DNA of 64,000 bases. It comes from Prochilodus magdalenae. Lineage: Eukaryota > Chordata > Actinopteri > Characiformes > Prochilodontidae. The stretch spans positions 213,501 through 277,500 of the forward strand of contig JAMWET010003916.1 of NCBI GenBank assembly GCA_024036415.1, given 5' to 3'. Shown here piece after piece: positions 51,801-62,799 of the stretch. Position 1 is the stretch's first letter. Each line of letters starts with the position of its first letter. The notes under the pieces are model-generated. The model was not told the DNA's origin. It was given only the letters and a program-made list of their open reading frames with translations, and ran no database searches. The position numbers were made by a program, and so were the translations under genes.

Positions 51801-54450
51801 CCAAGTTCATTTGAACATTCACAGATAGACCCAGTAACTGCCCAATGGCTTCCAATAATAAAGGAGATCCATTTTAATTGTGTGTAAAGAAATAAGAAGA
51901 TGCATCAGAGACAGATTATGTTAAAACACTGTGTTTACAGCAGAAAAGAAAATCAAATACAGCCCAACACCCTGCAAAAAATGACTGAAAGAGAGTATTA
52001 GGGAGCATCTTAAAAGAAAATCAGAAGGTGCAGGGAAATCAGCTATTTTTCCAGAGTCATGGCCGGGATTAAGAAGTGGGGGCTGGGTTGAGGGGCTCAC
52101 CTGACAGGCCCTGCCCTCTCCCTCCACCCTTTGCAGCCCTTCAATGTAGGACAGGCTGTCTCGCATACTGGCAGAGTAACTACTGACAGAGCTATTCTCA
52201 CTAGATACCTAAACACACAAACACATACACATAAGATAAATGTTTTTTTTTAAGGTAGTGTAGTTACTGAGGGTCAGAAGAAGCCAGACCGCTCAGATTT
52301 CCATCCATTCAAAGAAATTCTCTGCCAACGCAAATAATGCAAAATGCAATGTCATCATGGACAGACGCAGAGTTCTTGCATTCTTGCATGCCATCACTCT
52401 GGCAAAGTTTACACGACTGCATACCACCATCGACTGTACTAAAAGGCACTTTTTTAAAGGTAAAGGCACCTTTTTTAAACACGCAAACACAGCGGAAGCT
52501 TGCTGTACTGTTTCTACTGATGGTGAGAACTGACGTTTATTTGTAGTTTCTATTAGAGGAACTATCAGGTACTCAGGCACTTAGTTAACCTTTTGGAGGT
52601 CCCAGTATTCAAATTTCAAAAGACAAAAGAAACACAGACTAACAATTACAATTAAACTGCATTTCTGTGTTTTAAAAACAATGTAAAATAATATAATTTT
52701 TCTCATACTAGGGAGTAGGCATCTGAACCTAGGCAATCTGAAACAAGGTAGTGCAACCCTACTGGTAACTATGTTTATGGGTTTCATATTTCAAGAAGCA
52801 ACTTACATTACTCATATGACACAAAAATACAGATTTTTTTTTATGTATTTGCTTCCTAACACAAAGCCCAGTTTACAAAAAAGAGCGGTAGGATAATTTA
52901 CTCTCTTATGCTTTCTGGTGGCATTCTCCACTGCCAGAGAAAGGAACTTTAATAGCATTAAATCACTACTGCTGCACACATTTACCACAGGAGTGTTGTA
53001 AGTACAGCATGGCCAAACTGATGTTGCTGAAGTGGACTACAGCAACCAAAGACAAAAGGCACTGGTTTCAGGTTAAACATGTCTAAAAGAAGGATGCTGT
53101 AGGTTTGCTGTGGGAAAATGACACTGCAGCTGATGCTTCGAGGCCTGTCTGTTAGACAGTGAGCATCAGCTATACTACAGTTCTTCCACCCACACTACTA
53201 AGACTGAACAGAGAAAGCAAATGTCTGCTGGTAGGAGTGTATAGAGAATATGGCATGTGAACCACCGCTTATATACCATGCCAGCTAATGTTTGCTGTTC
53301 ATACTAAGCTGACAAGTGTTGTCATGTTCTGACATTTATTGTCACAATTATATATACACTAACTGATATTATTAGTTTTATTGTATTAACTTGGTATAAA
53401 CATATCACCCACATCACATCACTATAGCAACGTGCCTCCTCCAACTGTACCCAGTCCTCTCTAAAATAAAACTCTGGCTACACCACTGCTTCATAATGTA
53501 CAAAAGAACTGTGTGATTTACCAAGCTTTGATGCACTGCCTGTCTCTCGGCGTCTTCCTCCACACCATGCTTCTGCTCTGTTTCTTCTAAGGTCTGTGGA
53601 ATAGAAAACAATAAAAATGGGATTTAGATTTGAAAATGTAGGTCACATCTTCAATGAATGTTTTCCATCTAAAACTAATAAGATTTTGGTTTTTTTTTTT
53701 CTTTCTTTAGACTGTCCGTGTAAACCTACCCCAGGAGAGTCCATCAGTCCATTACTTTCTGCATTGGAGCCCTCTAAGTTCTTGTTTTGACCTCCTGTCA
53801 CAATGTAGTTGCCAGGGCTTTGAGTTGCCGTGTGGTTTGAACTGTAGTTGAGCTTGCCCAGCAAACTCTGATTCTCCTGAGCCAGTCGCTCCACTAAGGC
53901 CCGAGCCTCACGAAACTTACAGCTTAGAAATTCTCTCTCCTCCCTAGATCTTCGTTGCCATCCTTCCATCTCCTCACACCTGTCCTTTAGGGCATCGTTG
54001 CTCCGCTTCAGGGCCTCTGTAGGACAGTCAGAATATTACATTCAGCAAAAAGAAAAGTTTGGAAGCTACAACTATAGGGGACAATATGGATTTATAAGGT
54101 CTGATAACTTGTTCAAAATTTCACATACTGTAATGCAATGTAAAATTCAACTGGCTAGTCATGTGCTTATTTTTAATAAAGCATTCAGTTTTGTCAGTTT
54201 TCACGAATATTACTGACGATATGCTCATCCCCACATACAACATAACTAGGGTACACATCACCACACCTCGTAATTGGTGGTTGTCAGACAGAAGTCTGTG
54301 GACCACCTCGTTTCCAGCAAGTTCAGGTGGTACCCTCAGCGATCCTTGTGAACTGGCCATAAGAGACCCTTGGCTGCCAGCACCTAGAGCCTCTTCTCCA
54401 GTCATCTCCCACTGTAAGGTACTGCCTCCGTGAGGCTGAGGCTGAACCAT
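42843..54450 (-). CDS. ikbkg: NF-kB essential modulator (IKK-gamma), long form
   Basis: Regulatory scaffold of the IKK complex; it binds IKKs and linear/K63 ubiquitin chains. The exons on minus are 54453-54267 (ATG at 54450), 54016-53730, 53593-53522, 52208-52101, 49983-49795, 48741-48662, 48379-48332, 48158-48056, 47928-47813, 47353-47201, 45366-45276, 45159-45016, 44493-44316 and 42985-42843. All phases agree and give 631 residues against 419 in human. Landmarks: [20 protein letters not shown] (IKK-binding coiled coil), [14 protein letters not shown], the CoZi/NOA ubiquitin-binding region with DFQAER at 532-537, a proline-rich linker, and a C2HC zinc finger with Cys609, Cys612, His625 and Cys629. 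Optineurin is the nearest alternative, but the zinc finger ([19 protein letters not shown]) and the CoZi sequence are NEMO. The extra length lies between residues 100 and 355. Confidence 0.95.
45933..46588 (-). mobile_element. Tc1-like element, family A, copy 3
   Basis: Starts ccccagaagg and ends tcctgggt. Its left third aligns with copy 1 over 'gattgcagtgctattc' and 'ggaacaataaatg' landmarks. It lies in the ikbkg intron between 45366 and 47201 and is broken by stops. Confidence 0.75.
48511..48604. repeat. 31-bp tandem repeat
   Basis: About 2.5-3 copies of a 31-bp unit (cagttagtacacagttccta...), nearly identical. In an ikbkg intron close to the acceptor side of the exon at 48379. Confidence 0.85.
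50018..50081. repeat. 12-bp tandem repeat
   Basis: About five copies of acagacagacgt in the ikbkg intron just upstream of the exon ending at 49983. Confidence 0.9.
50090..52090 (-). other. ikbkg: ikbkg intron
   Basis: Two-kilobase intron between exons 52208-52101 and 49983-49795. No repeat structure or second gene was recognised. Confidence 0.6.
52101..53593 (-). other. ikbkg: Cassette-like exons 53593-53522 and 52208-52101 of ikbkg
   Basis: Exons of 72 bp and 108 bp begin and end in phase 0, as does the following 189-bp exon at 49983-49795. They encode an acidic Glu-rich segment, a Ser-rich segment ([20 protein letters not shown]) and a highly charged Lys/Glu coiled coil. None has an obvious counterpart in human NEMO, and each could be skipped without shifting the frame. 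Confidence 0.7.
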
Positions 54451-54772
54451 GTCCTATAACAGAACACCACACAGAATGACACGTATTTATCAATGATCAT
54501 GATAACTGCCCTAATCCAATAACACACACATACAGTTGTTTCCATTTCCATTAAAGTAGCGTGCGGTTATTTTCTGCTAAGCTTCACGTTTTAATAATTC
54601 ATAATAATATTGTTACAGAAAACAAATAACGCCGCTTTGTTTAAACTTTCATTTTGGAGTTGTAAACACTGTGGCCATATTTTGACACTGAGGCTGTACT
54701 AGCTAGCTAGCCTACTGTCTACCACAAACCTTTCCGGTGTCTACAGCAGGTAACGGGCTAATGTTAACTCAC

Positions 54773-54835
54773 CGCCGCACACGTTTCAAGGCTAAACATA
54801 ACCGACTTCCCATTCCTGTTATTCCTGGGTGACAT
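54773..54835 (-). CDS. ikbkg: Possible upstream coding exon of ikbkg (N-terminal extension)
   Basis: This 63-bp segment runs from ATG 54835-54833 to a GTGAGT donor. It is in frame with the next exon and would give MSPRNNRNGKSVMFSLETCA-AD ahead of MVQPQ. An in-frame TAA lies directly upstream of the ATG. Human NEMO also has a dozen residues before its MVQP. Which ATG is used cannot be decided from sequence; this exon may be partly 5' UTR. Confidence 0.5.
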
Positions 54836-55271
54836 GTTTTACTAAATTCACTCAGTCTACGCCTTTAGCCTTCAGTTCTTAGCCAGCTAGCCACCTAGCA
54901 ATTAGCCAGCTACACTGTATGTAACGGATGTCAACAGCACAATCAGCGAATAACAATAACATAAACAAACCGAGCATTTTAATCGCAGTGAGGCGGAAAA
55001 CAGCAGCGTACTTAACACCAGAATCTCCTCACCTTATCGTGTTACTGACGCGTGTTTTCAAAAGCACTTTGTGACTTGGTTAGCTGAGAGCTAACGTTAA
55101 CTTAACGCCGCCGAGTCCGGAAGACTTGTTGAGGCGCCTGAAAAGCGCTAACAAGCCACAGTTAGTCAACAACCAGCCGCCCGTTCTTCCACCATTTTCA
55201 GCGTAGATAATCACGGTGTACAGCACGTTAACTCGCAAGCTCTCTAAGCCATCAAGGAGGAGGGTTGCTCA

Positions 55272-55281
55272 GGAATTCCCC
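55272..55281 (-). promoter_or_regulatory. Consensus NF-kB site upstream of ikbkg
   Basis: The minus strand reads GGGGAATTCC, a full match to the kB consensus GGGRNWYYCC. It is about 440 bp before the upstream in-frame ATG, in the putative ikbkg promoter. A CCAAT box on + lies nearby at 55331-55335. Function is inferred from the motif only. Confidence 0.4.
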
Positions 55282-55671
55282 CCCTTGTTTCTTCCGCACT
55301 TCATTACACAGTCGGCTTCGTGTCGCACAGCCAATCGGGCTGGACCTGGCGCCGTGTTACCGGATATGGCGGGACGGCTGTTTGATTTCAGCGACGGGGC
55401 CGAACTTCACTACAGCAGCGCTTTAGGTTTAAACCGATGTGTACAACATTTACTCCACAACTCCTCACTTACCCAGACCTCCTTCTCCTTTACTCATATC
55501 CACCTCCAGTCCTGAAGGGGTTTCAACGGGTCAGACCTGGGGAGCCTATCTGACACCCGAGCTTATTATTTAGCTAAAGGGTCCATATATGTAAACTGAC
55601 TAGGTGAATAAATGTAAATATATTGTTTTTATTTGACATCACAAAAACAACAAAAATATATCTTATCACAT

Positions 55672-55738
55672 ATAATATAATATAATATAATATAATATAA
55701 TATAATATAATATAATATAATATAATATAATATAATAT
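55672..55738. repeat. (TATAA)n microsatellite
   Basis: About 13 copies of the pentanucleotide TATAA without interruption. Confidence 0.95.
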
Positions 55739-57722
55739 TCTTTTATGATATAGACTCTTTATTTAGGAGGTGCATAGTGAGGGATTCCCAAGACTGACCT
55801 TGAGACCATGTGGGATCAGGTGAGCTATAGAAGGGGAAACGTAATACTGAGGGGTCTGCCAGGAGTTGAGTGATGTGGGGCTGTGCTGAGGGTAAACCCA
55901 CTTCTCTGATATCAGCCTAAAACCATTTCAGAACTTTTTGTAAAACTTTTTGCCCCAAGGCATCATGAAGTAATGGGCTGTGTAATAAGTTTCTGTGAGG
56001 GAGGTTATACATTTGCATTTCAAAGACATTTTAAATACATTGTAACCAGTTGTTGATGCAGAAATGGTTATATATAGAATGCACTCTGCAGCCTTTCCCC
56101 TTATACACAAAACTCTTGGAGTAACTGAGTTTAAAAAGGTAATGCTGCTGCTAATTACTGCACATCAGTATGTCATACACATCAGTACTGTGACACTGAT
56201 CAAGGTGATCTCTATGCTGCTGTCCCTCGCTGTAGAAGGTCTCGGTACACAGATTGGTCTGCGGTGTAGCACCTAATGATGCAGCTGCTCATAGTGGAAA
56301 TGGGTTTCTGTCCCCTAAACCATAATGACTGTCAGGGCCTTATTCAGTGGAGCATGTGGTGTGTTTTTTCCTCTGTATGGTGGGGTGGTGTCTGCACTGC
56401 TAGTGGGTTACTTGCCCTTTTTCCTCCTACTCATAGTACTGAGGAGAAATGATTTGTCTGTTCCCTCCCGAAACTCTCAGTGGTTTTGTCCAATGAGTCA
56501 TCATTTTCTACAAGTCAGATCAACTGCATGCTACAGACAGACCACCAGAGGGCAGCAGCTTTCAGCATGCACTACGGCATTCACTGCCACCATATATCTT
56601 TCATGCCACAGTGGTTATAGACAGACCTCTGCTGGGAAATCTGCCTGAGTTGTGCTTCATGGGGACTTCCACAGAGTATCTTCACAGCTATGTTCGGTCT
56701 CCTGTTGTGGATGTGACCTAGTTCAATAGTTCATTCTACAAAGGTGTACTTTTGATCAAGCCCCCCTGGTGCTTTCGAGCTAACCTGTTAAAAGGCATTT
56801 CCTCATACACATTATTAGCAGTACTCTTTCAGAAGATGAGATTCTTACCGGATTACTGAGGAGGTTTTGGCTAGCCTTTTTTCTAGAGTTATGGTTGAAT
56901 CAGCCTTTATATGTATGCACCAAGCATTCAGGCCTGTCTGGCCCTACGTGTATATTAGGCTTCCTGTGTTACAAGGCTTAAATCCAGCTCAAACCATATA
57001 TTTTAGGTCCCTGTTAAAGAATTCTTACCACCTTTTTTTATTGACACTTTTGTCAACTATGTTCCTTGATAGGGTGTTGATGTGGGCCACGGAGCCATGG
57101 CAATGCTAGCCCACTGTTGACACTGGCACTCTACATTCAAAACAGATCTGGTCCACTACCGGCACAGATAAAGCAGTGCAGATAAATCAATGCAAACTGC
57201 ATGTGAGCCAAAAGCGGCCCACAAAAAACTCATATGTCGGTCAGATTCGGACCAGAGCAATTGTGCTATCTGGGTTTTTTCCCCAGATGGACAAAAATCC
57301 TCTTGGGCATCTTAAAAACCCCAGCTAGAAATGTGTTGTTTGACATGAAATACCACCTTCTAGAGAAACTTTAGAAAGGTGGTGATAAGAACCAGACGCC
57401 CATCATCATTAATTAGAATAAGCTCAGAAGACACGAGCAGGTTCACTGGTGGGTTAATAATGAATAACATGTGTTGTAGTCTCTGGTTCCCATCACCACC
57501 ACAGTTAAGAAATCTGATTTGGTAGGTAACCAATTTCATATCACACGACTCCAAATGATAAATTCAACAACTGAATGATGGAGAAAATGTGGAGAAAGTC
57601 AGAGGGATTAACAAAGGCTGTGGAAACTCCAGCCTTCAAAGTGCAGGACATCCCAGTTTTGGATAAAGCATGAAGCAAAAAAAAAAAAAGTAGTACACGT
57701 GAAATCTTAGATTCTATGGTAT

Positions 57723-57728
57723 TTTATT
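57723..57728 (-). terminator. Poly(A) signal of the caveolin-like gene
   Basis: AATAAA on minus, about 550 nt past the stop. It is the best canonical candidate I found downstream. Confidence 0.4.
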
Positions 57729-58275
57729 TAATATGTAATTTCTATAATATGTATCAAATACAAACATTTTAATAAAATCTGCTTAGAGAGCAGTAACAAT
57801 GAAAAATCATTAACAGTTGCTGAACACTGCACATATACAACATTGCAATATCAATATTAGTGTAGTATTAACAAAGTATCAGCGTGTGTGTTTCTATCTG
57901 TAGTCAGAGCAATAGCACGGATACCTGCACCAATCATGATAAACAAAGAGAGGTAGTTCACATGTTGTGATGGTCTGAAAACCTTTTATCTCCATTGTCT
58001 TTTTTCTTATTGCTTTTACAGATTTTAAAAAAAGGTCTCTGTCCTTTGAGTTGTGTTTGTATTTTATAATAAACAGACCAATAGAAATCGAACAAAACTA
58101 TTTTTTAACCACTCCTGGAGATAAAAGCTTTTGTTCTGACACTGACAACATCCCTGTTACTGCAGCATGTTTTCCTCCTGAAAGGGTTAATATGGGCCTA
58201 TAATATGGTTCTGTCTTTTTAATCAGTTGTTGTTAATGTGATGGATTTGTGCGCAGTCTTTTACAGAGTTCTCTC

Positions 58276-60130
58276 TTAATCTTCAGAGAGTAATACGTAC
58301 ACTCCACTACAGCAACGAGCAGCAGACGTGCAGACTGGTGCAATGAAGATATTCACCACACTCATCCACAGCGACCTCACACAAGGCAGACAGGTGTGGC
58401 ACACTTGTATACAGGGCATCACACACCTGAGCAAGAGAAAGAGAAAGGGAGCAGACAGGTGAGCACTAAATGTGTTTTATTCATTAAATAGCTTTGATAA
58501 GTAATGGCTGGTCACCATGTTTCTATTCCAGAACATTATTGAAATGGTATATTTGTATAACCATAGTATCGATTATATTCTACAACCTCAGTGTCAGTCC
58601 TATATTCATAACCTTAGTATCAGTTATATATTTTTATAGCCAATCATTTCTGATTTACAGTTTTTAGGTGCTGGAGTCACCAGTAATTTGAATTCAGCTG
58701 TAACAGCAATGATGTTTTTCAGACTTTCAGCAGGAGTGATGGAGTTTCTGGGTTTTTACAGTGGTCGGTATACCAACCTGTATCTTTTCATGATAATCTG
58801 TTTTCATTCACACTTTCAAGTCTGTTTCCCATTGTTACCCTCATAGGAATCTTATTTTATATTCAATATTGCATATAATTGTACATGTTTGTCCTTATTA
58901 TTTTGCTCTTGTGCTTGTTTTGCTATCTGATGTCGACCAGAGAAGGATGGGCTCCTTTTGAGTCTCGAGATTTCTTTCTCTTGTTCTAAGGGCTTTTTTC
59001 CCATGGCTAGCTCAGTGGAGGCTTGGGTACAGAGTCTCTGCTTTGTGGCGTGTTATAAAAGGCATTATATAAATAAACCTTGACTTGACTAGATCAAGAT
59101 GTTCAGCAAGGTGGATGGTGATGTGGAAGGTGTATAAATTACCAGATGTGGAAGCAGGCCAGCAATGCGAAGAGGCACCCAGAGAGGCAGGAAACAGGAA
59201 CGGCACACACTGCGGTAAGGCAACGATAACTCCAGATACGCGCGGATTCGAACCCAATGCCACTGTACACCCAAACACGGTCATAACTACGGGTAGAGGG
59301 TGGCTCAGCCAAAACATCACTAAACTCCACCTATAGTGTCATGAAGAAAAGAGGAAGCAGCCAAAAGAGATCAATAGTTGTTGAGAGAGAGGTAGAAATC
59401 TCAGTGTATCAATACTGAAAGACCTTGGCCCTGCAAAAACCCTGTCCTGCACAGATCAACATCCCCTGCTTCACTTTAGGGACAGATTGGTTGGATCAGG
59501 TATGCTTGTGCAGGACAACAGAGGTCTGAATCAATCAAATATAATAATCATTGAGTTTTGAATAGCTACTATAGGGGGTTCTCCAGTTGCGCAGCTGTCC
59601 AAATACTGACCACTATCATCAGATCATGTGTTTGATTCCTGGTGATGCCACAGCTAATTGGCCTCGCACTCTCAGCGTTCTGTTTACTTGATATTCTGGG
59701 ATGTATCTTGGTCTTATGAGGCCTAACTTTCTTCTGCTCATCTATTCATCTAATTGTTAATCTAATTGATCTGCAGTGGGTTTGCCTCTGACCCCTGGCA
59801 GTGACAGGCCTCTAGGTCAGTAATCCACCCCTGAATGTCCTGTATTAGTGTGGAAGTTATAAGCACAATTTAAAACACATATAAAGCATCAGAGTTTTCA
59901 GTGCACAGTAAGATGAATCAAACCCCTCTGCCCCTTGTTGGTCTCACCTTTAAGTGGTTGTTGACTCCATAAGGGTCCCTTGTTTCGACTTGAGTTAGGG
60001 AAACTTGGGAAGTGGAGGAGAACTGTGGTGGTGGAGCTAGAGACGGCTGGATCGTCTTCACTTCCTCATCACTCTCGTCATCATCATCATCATCTATCTT
60101 GCACTCCACCAAGTACTCATCAGACATCAT
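58276..60130 (-). CDS. Caveolin-2-like protein
   Basis: Integral membrane scaffold of the caveolin family; it forms a hairpin in the plasma membrane or Golgi and oligomerises in caveolae. The three exons on minus are 60130-59948, 59330-59143 and 58426-58276 (phases 0 and 2), 173 residues. The N-terminus is very acidic (DDDDDDESDEE, 13-23). The caveolin signature region is DPYGVNNHLKVEFSDVLAEP, then SYDRVWVYS, the membrane hairpin at about 96-124 ending LFALLACFHIW, then CVMPCIQVC, and the C-terminal SLWMSVVNIFIAPVCTSAA. That C-terminus resembles CAV2 (IAPLCTS) rather than CAV1/CAV3. CAV2 usually lies beside CAV1; here the neighbour is ikbkg, so this may be a separate CAV2-related paralogue. 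I therefore give no firm symbol. Confidence 0.92.
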
Positions 60131-60603
60131 GGTGACTGAAGTGCATCAGAACACATTCCAAAAAAAGTAGACTATTCAGTCATTCATGCAGAGTGTTGTA
60201 CAGACCATCTACATCACCCAGTATAAGTCAAATATAAGTGCATTATTTGAATAGACAAACATTACAACAGATTTAGTTTAATTTAGCTTAGTTCCTCATT
60301 TGATTGGTCCATTGGTCTATATCAGGCATACCACATAATTACAACCTAGTACAGTGGTCACCAGCCCTAGCTACCTCCTTGCAGAGTCTACTTCCAACCA
60401 CAGTCTACCATACACGTTCAGCTAATTAAATTCTTGAAGCGGCAAAAAAGGAAGCTTCTCCTTTGGTTCATCAACAAACCGTACAAACAGTCCTTCAGCA
60501 ATGGTGGATATTTATGAACCCAGTAACACACAGTCACATTTTCCACAGTCAGACAGTTAAGACAGTCTGAGTATATTAAGCTTCAGAATAGTTTCTTACT
60601 TAC

Positions 60604-60640
60604 CCTGCACAGACGATTCTGTCCCTGCTTCAGAAACAAG
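60604..60640 (-). other. Possible 5' UTR exon end of the caveolin-like gene
   Basis: A strong donor, GTAAGTAAG, follows ...CTGTGCAG on the minus strand with the exon ending at 60604. A TTCAG acceptor ends at 60136, six bases before the ATG. Together they suggest a spliced non-coding first exon. Its 5' limit is not visible; the end coordinate is nominal. Confidence 0.35.
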
Positions 60641-60982
60641 TGTTATGTTATGGGTGGTAAGTGACAGGTTATTGTTATCGACGAGGTGATCAGGTTTATC
60701 GGCTCTGCGATCAGTCCTGCACAGTTGCTCTGTGTAAGCACACTTAGTTTGCAGTGTAGCCTAAACTTGATGAAGACATGCGGGGTCCCTTAGTTATGAC
60801 CTCACTCTTTCTGACCCACTCGTCTGCAGCATATACCAGAAGTGTTGGTCAGGATTGGTGTGTGTGGGTGTGTGTTCAACCTTTGAAGAATTAGTAAGGC
60901 GAGCATGGGGTTATTTTTGGGAGAGGAATGGCATGGGCCTGCAGAAGAGGGAAGATCAGGTTACTACACGATAGACTGTTTC

Positions 60983-61046
<64 letters not shown>
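60983..61046. repeat. (CA)n microsatellite
   Basis: About 32 uninterrupted CA units, roughly 380 bp upstream of the candidate first exon of the caveolin-like gene. Confidence 0.97.
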
Positions 61047-61048
<2 letters not shown>

Positions 61049-61449
61049 CCTAAATAAATACATTAAAAAAACAAGTTATATTTATAATTAGTTATGGATA
61101 GGCAGATATATAGATATCTACATTCTTTATATACACACCTAAATACCTACCTCCAGGTGCTTCATTTTCTTCCTATAGTTCAGAGACATGCAGTCAGGCA
61201 GTCCGAGTAGGACATAAAATGCCCCTAGGTGTGAGACTGTGTGTTTCCTGCCTTCTGGCAAATGAGTGATGGGATAGAGTGTAGCACCCCACGTGAAGGA
61301 TAAATGGCTTAGAAAAAAAAAGAATGAATGACTGAATGACTTACTAAGCTTCTCATTAGCTACACCTCCCTGCATCTACATCCAATGACTATGTTAAAAG
61401 CTCCTGCTTACAATATAAATGCACTTGGTAATTCTACAAATACAGACTG

Positions 61450-61635
61450 TAGTCTCGTTCATCAGTGGTCAGGATCTCCACAGGACCACCACAGAGCTGG
61501 TATTATGTGGGTGGTGGATCACTCTCAGCACTACAGTGACACTGACATGGTGGTGATGGTGGTGTGTTTGTGTACGTTGTGCTGGTGTGAGTGGATCAGA
61601 CACTGCTATGCTGCTGGAGTTGTTAGACACTAGAA
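61450..61635 (+). repeat. Dispersed GTGGTG-type fish repeat
   Basis: The run caggaccaccacagagctgg, ggtggtggatcactctcagc, gacactgacatggtggtgat and gtgagtggatcagacactgc looks like a common dispersed repeat of ostariophysan fishes. The class was not determined. Recognition is from memory of similar sequences, so it needs a library search. Confidence 0.5.
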
Positions 61636-61804
61636 GGCTACATAAATCTGTTAGCTTTGATGATGTGAGTTACAAAAAAAATCCAAAATGGTTGAAATAA
61701 AACAAAATTATTGACAGAATTAATGTAAGCTGATAATTACATTACATTACTTATTGTGTCTTCTCTTGTTTACATAGTTCTCAATGTTTTATATTTATAT
61801 GTGT

Positions 61805-61858
61805 TCAATATAATATATATATTGAGTTTATATATATATATATTGAGTTTATATATAT

Positions 61859-61891
<33 letters not shown>

Positions 61892-61892
61892 A
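61805..61892. repeat. (TA)n-rich tract with internal repeats
   Basis: TA dinucleotides interrupted by two copies of 'tattgagttta'. Confidence 0.95.
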
Positions 61893-62539
61893 ATGTGTGT
61901 GTAATATTTGTTTATTAAGTTATGTTAAATAGAATAAGTGGATATGTCAGCATGGCAAGTGATTCATGCTTTTGAATGATAGCATGTATTTCAGTCTTCA
62001 TACTAAGCTTACAGTCAGAAGAGTATCATAAGGATGTTGGTGTGGTCTGGAAAAACTTCTGAAAACACCCACATAAAAAACAGATACTCACAGAGTGTTC
62101 TCATTATTCAGCCCTATAGTCGATATTCTTGATTACTGGAATTTCTAGATTAGGCTGACTTGACATCCCGAATTTCTGGGGACAGTCCTCAGTTAGAACT
62201 GTCCCTGGATATGTCCCCGTTTTTAACTATGAATATACTGGAAAAACACTGGAAAGACCTGCAGCAAAGCAGATAGACAGGCATTGTGCTAGTATGGGCA
62301 GAGAGGGCTGCTGCTATCTACTAACCACTTCCTTCACTTGCTAGCCTAGTTTCACAGAATACTGCTGTGCAAATCTCGAACAGAAGCCAGTAAGTCAGTC
62401 CACAGCATCACCAAAAACATCTTTTCAAGAACCAAGGTAATCCAGGGATTGAAAGCAGGGGTGGAGTTAGAGGATTTAAATTATACAACCAGGCTGACGT
62501 GAATAGACATAGACATCCCTCCGAATTTATACATATAGT

Positions 62540-62794
62540 ATATCGTCGCTGTCCAAAGAAAAACAGGTATCTCCAAAATGGCAACTTTACAGGAGAGGCC
62601 AAAAACCTCATTAACATTTAATGGAAGTCAATGGAACCAGACGTCTTTCCAAACTGTTTTGAGCCATTTCTGTTGGTCCATTCATTATGAGATTCTCACT
62701 CAATGTAAACAGCAACTGGTGTGTTCAAAAGATGCATAAAAGTAAAAATGGACAAAAGTGGAGATACATGTTTTTTATTGGACAGCGACAATAT
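62540..62794. mobile_element. MITE with about 35-bp inverted ends
   Basis: Left end atcgtcgctgtccaaagaaa then aacaggtatctcc; right end ggagatacatgttttttatt then ggacagcgacaat. The arms are inverted copies with few mismatches. The interior has 'aactttacaggagaggccaa' and no transposase. Confidence 0.7.
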
Positions 62795-62799
62795 GTTAG

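Larger units (their letters stand above)
54836..57700. other. ikbkg upstream region and gap to the caveolin-like gene
   Basis: 54836-55350 is GC-rich and holds the ikbkg promoter (kB site, CCAAT). A 99-codon frame at 55216-55515 on + (DMAGRLFDFSDGAELHYSS) matches nothing I know. 55740-57700 shows no gene. Confidence 0.5.

Noticed and set aside
42843..54450. Assignment as optineurin
   Set aside because: The length and some layout resemble OPTN, but the CoZi region, DFQAER segment and [19 protein letters not shown] zinc finger match NEMO.
55216..55515. 99-codon frame on + beside the ikbkg promoter
   Set aside because: It looks partly plausible (MAGRLFDFSDGAELHYSS), but I recognise no family, splice pattern or continuation. 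GC-rich promoter DNA often leaves such open frames.
59230..59260. ggattcgaaccc resembling a tRNA T-arm
   Set aside because: It lies inside the caveolin-like exon, and no acceptor stem or A/B box layout surrounds it.
59085..59336. 83-codon plus-strand frame
   Set aside because: It is the antisense shadow of the caveolin-like membrane-hairpin exon.
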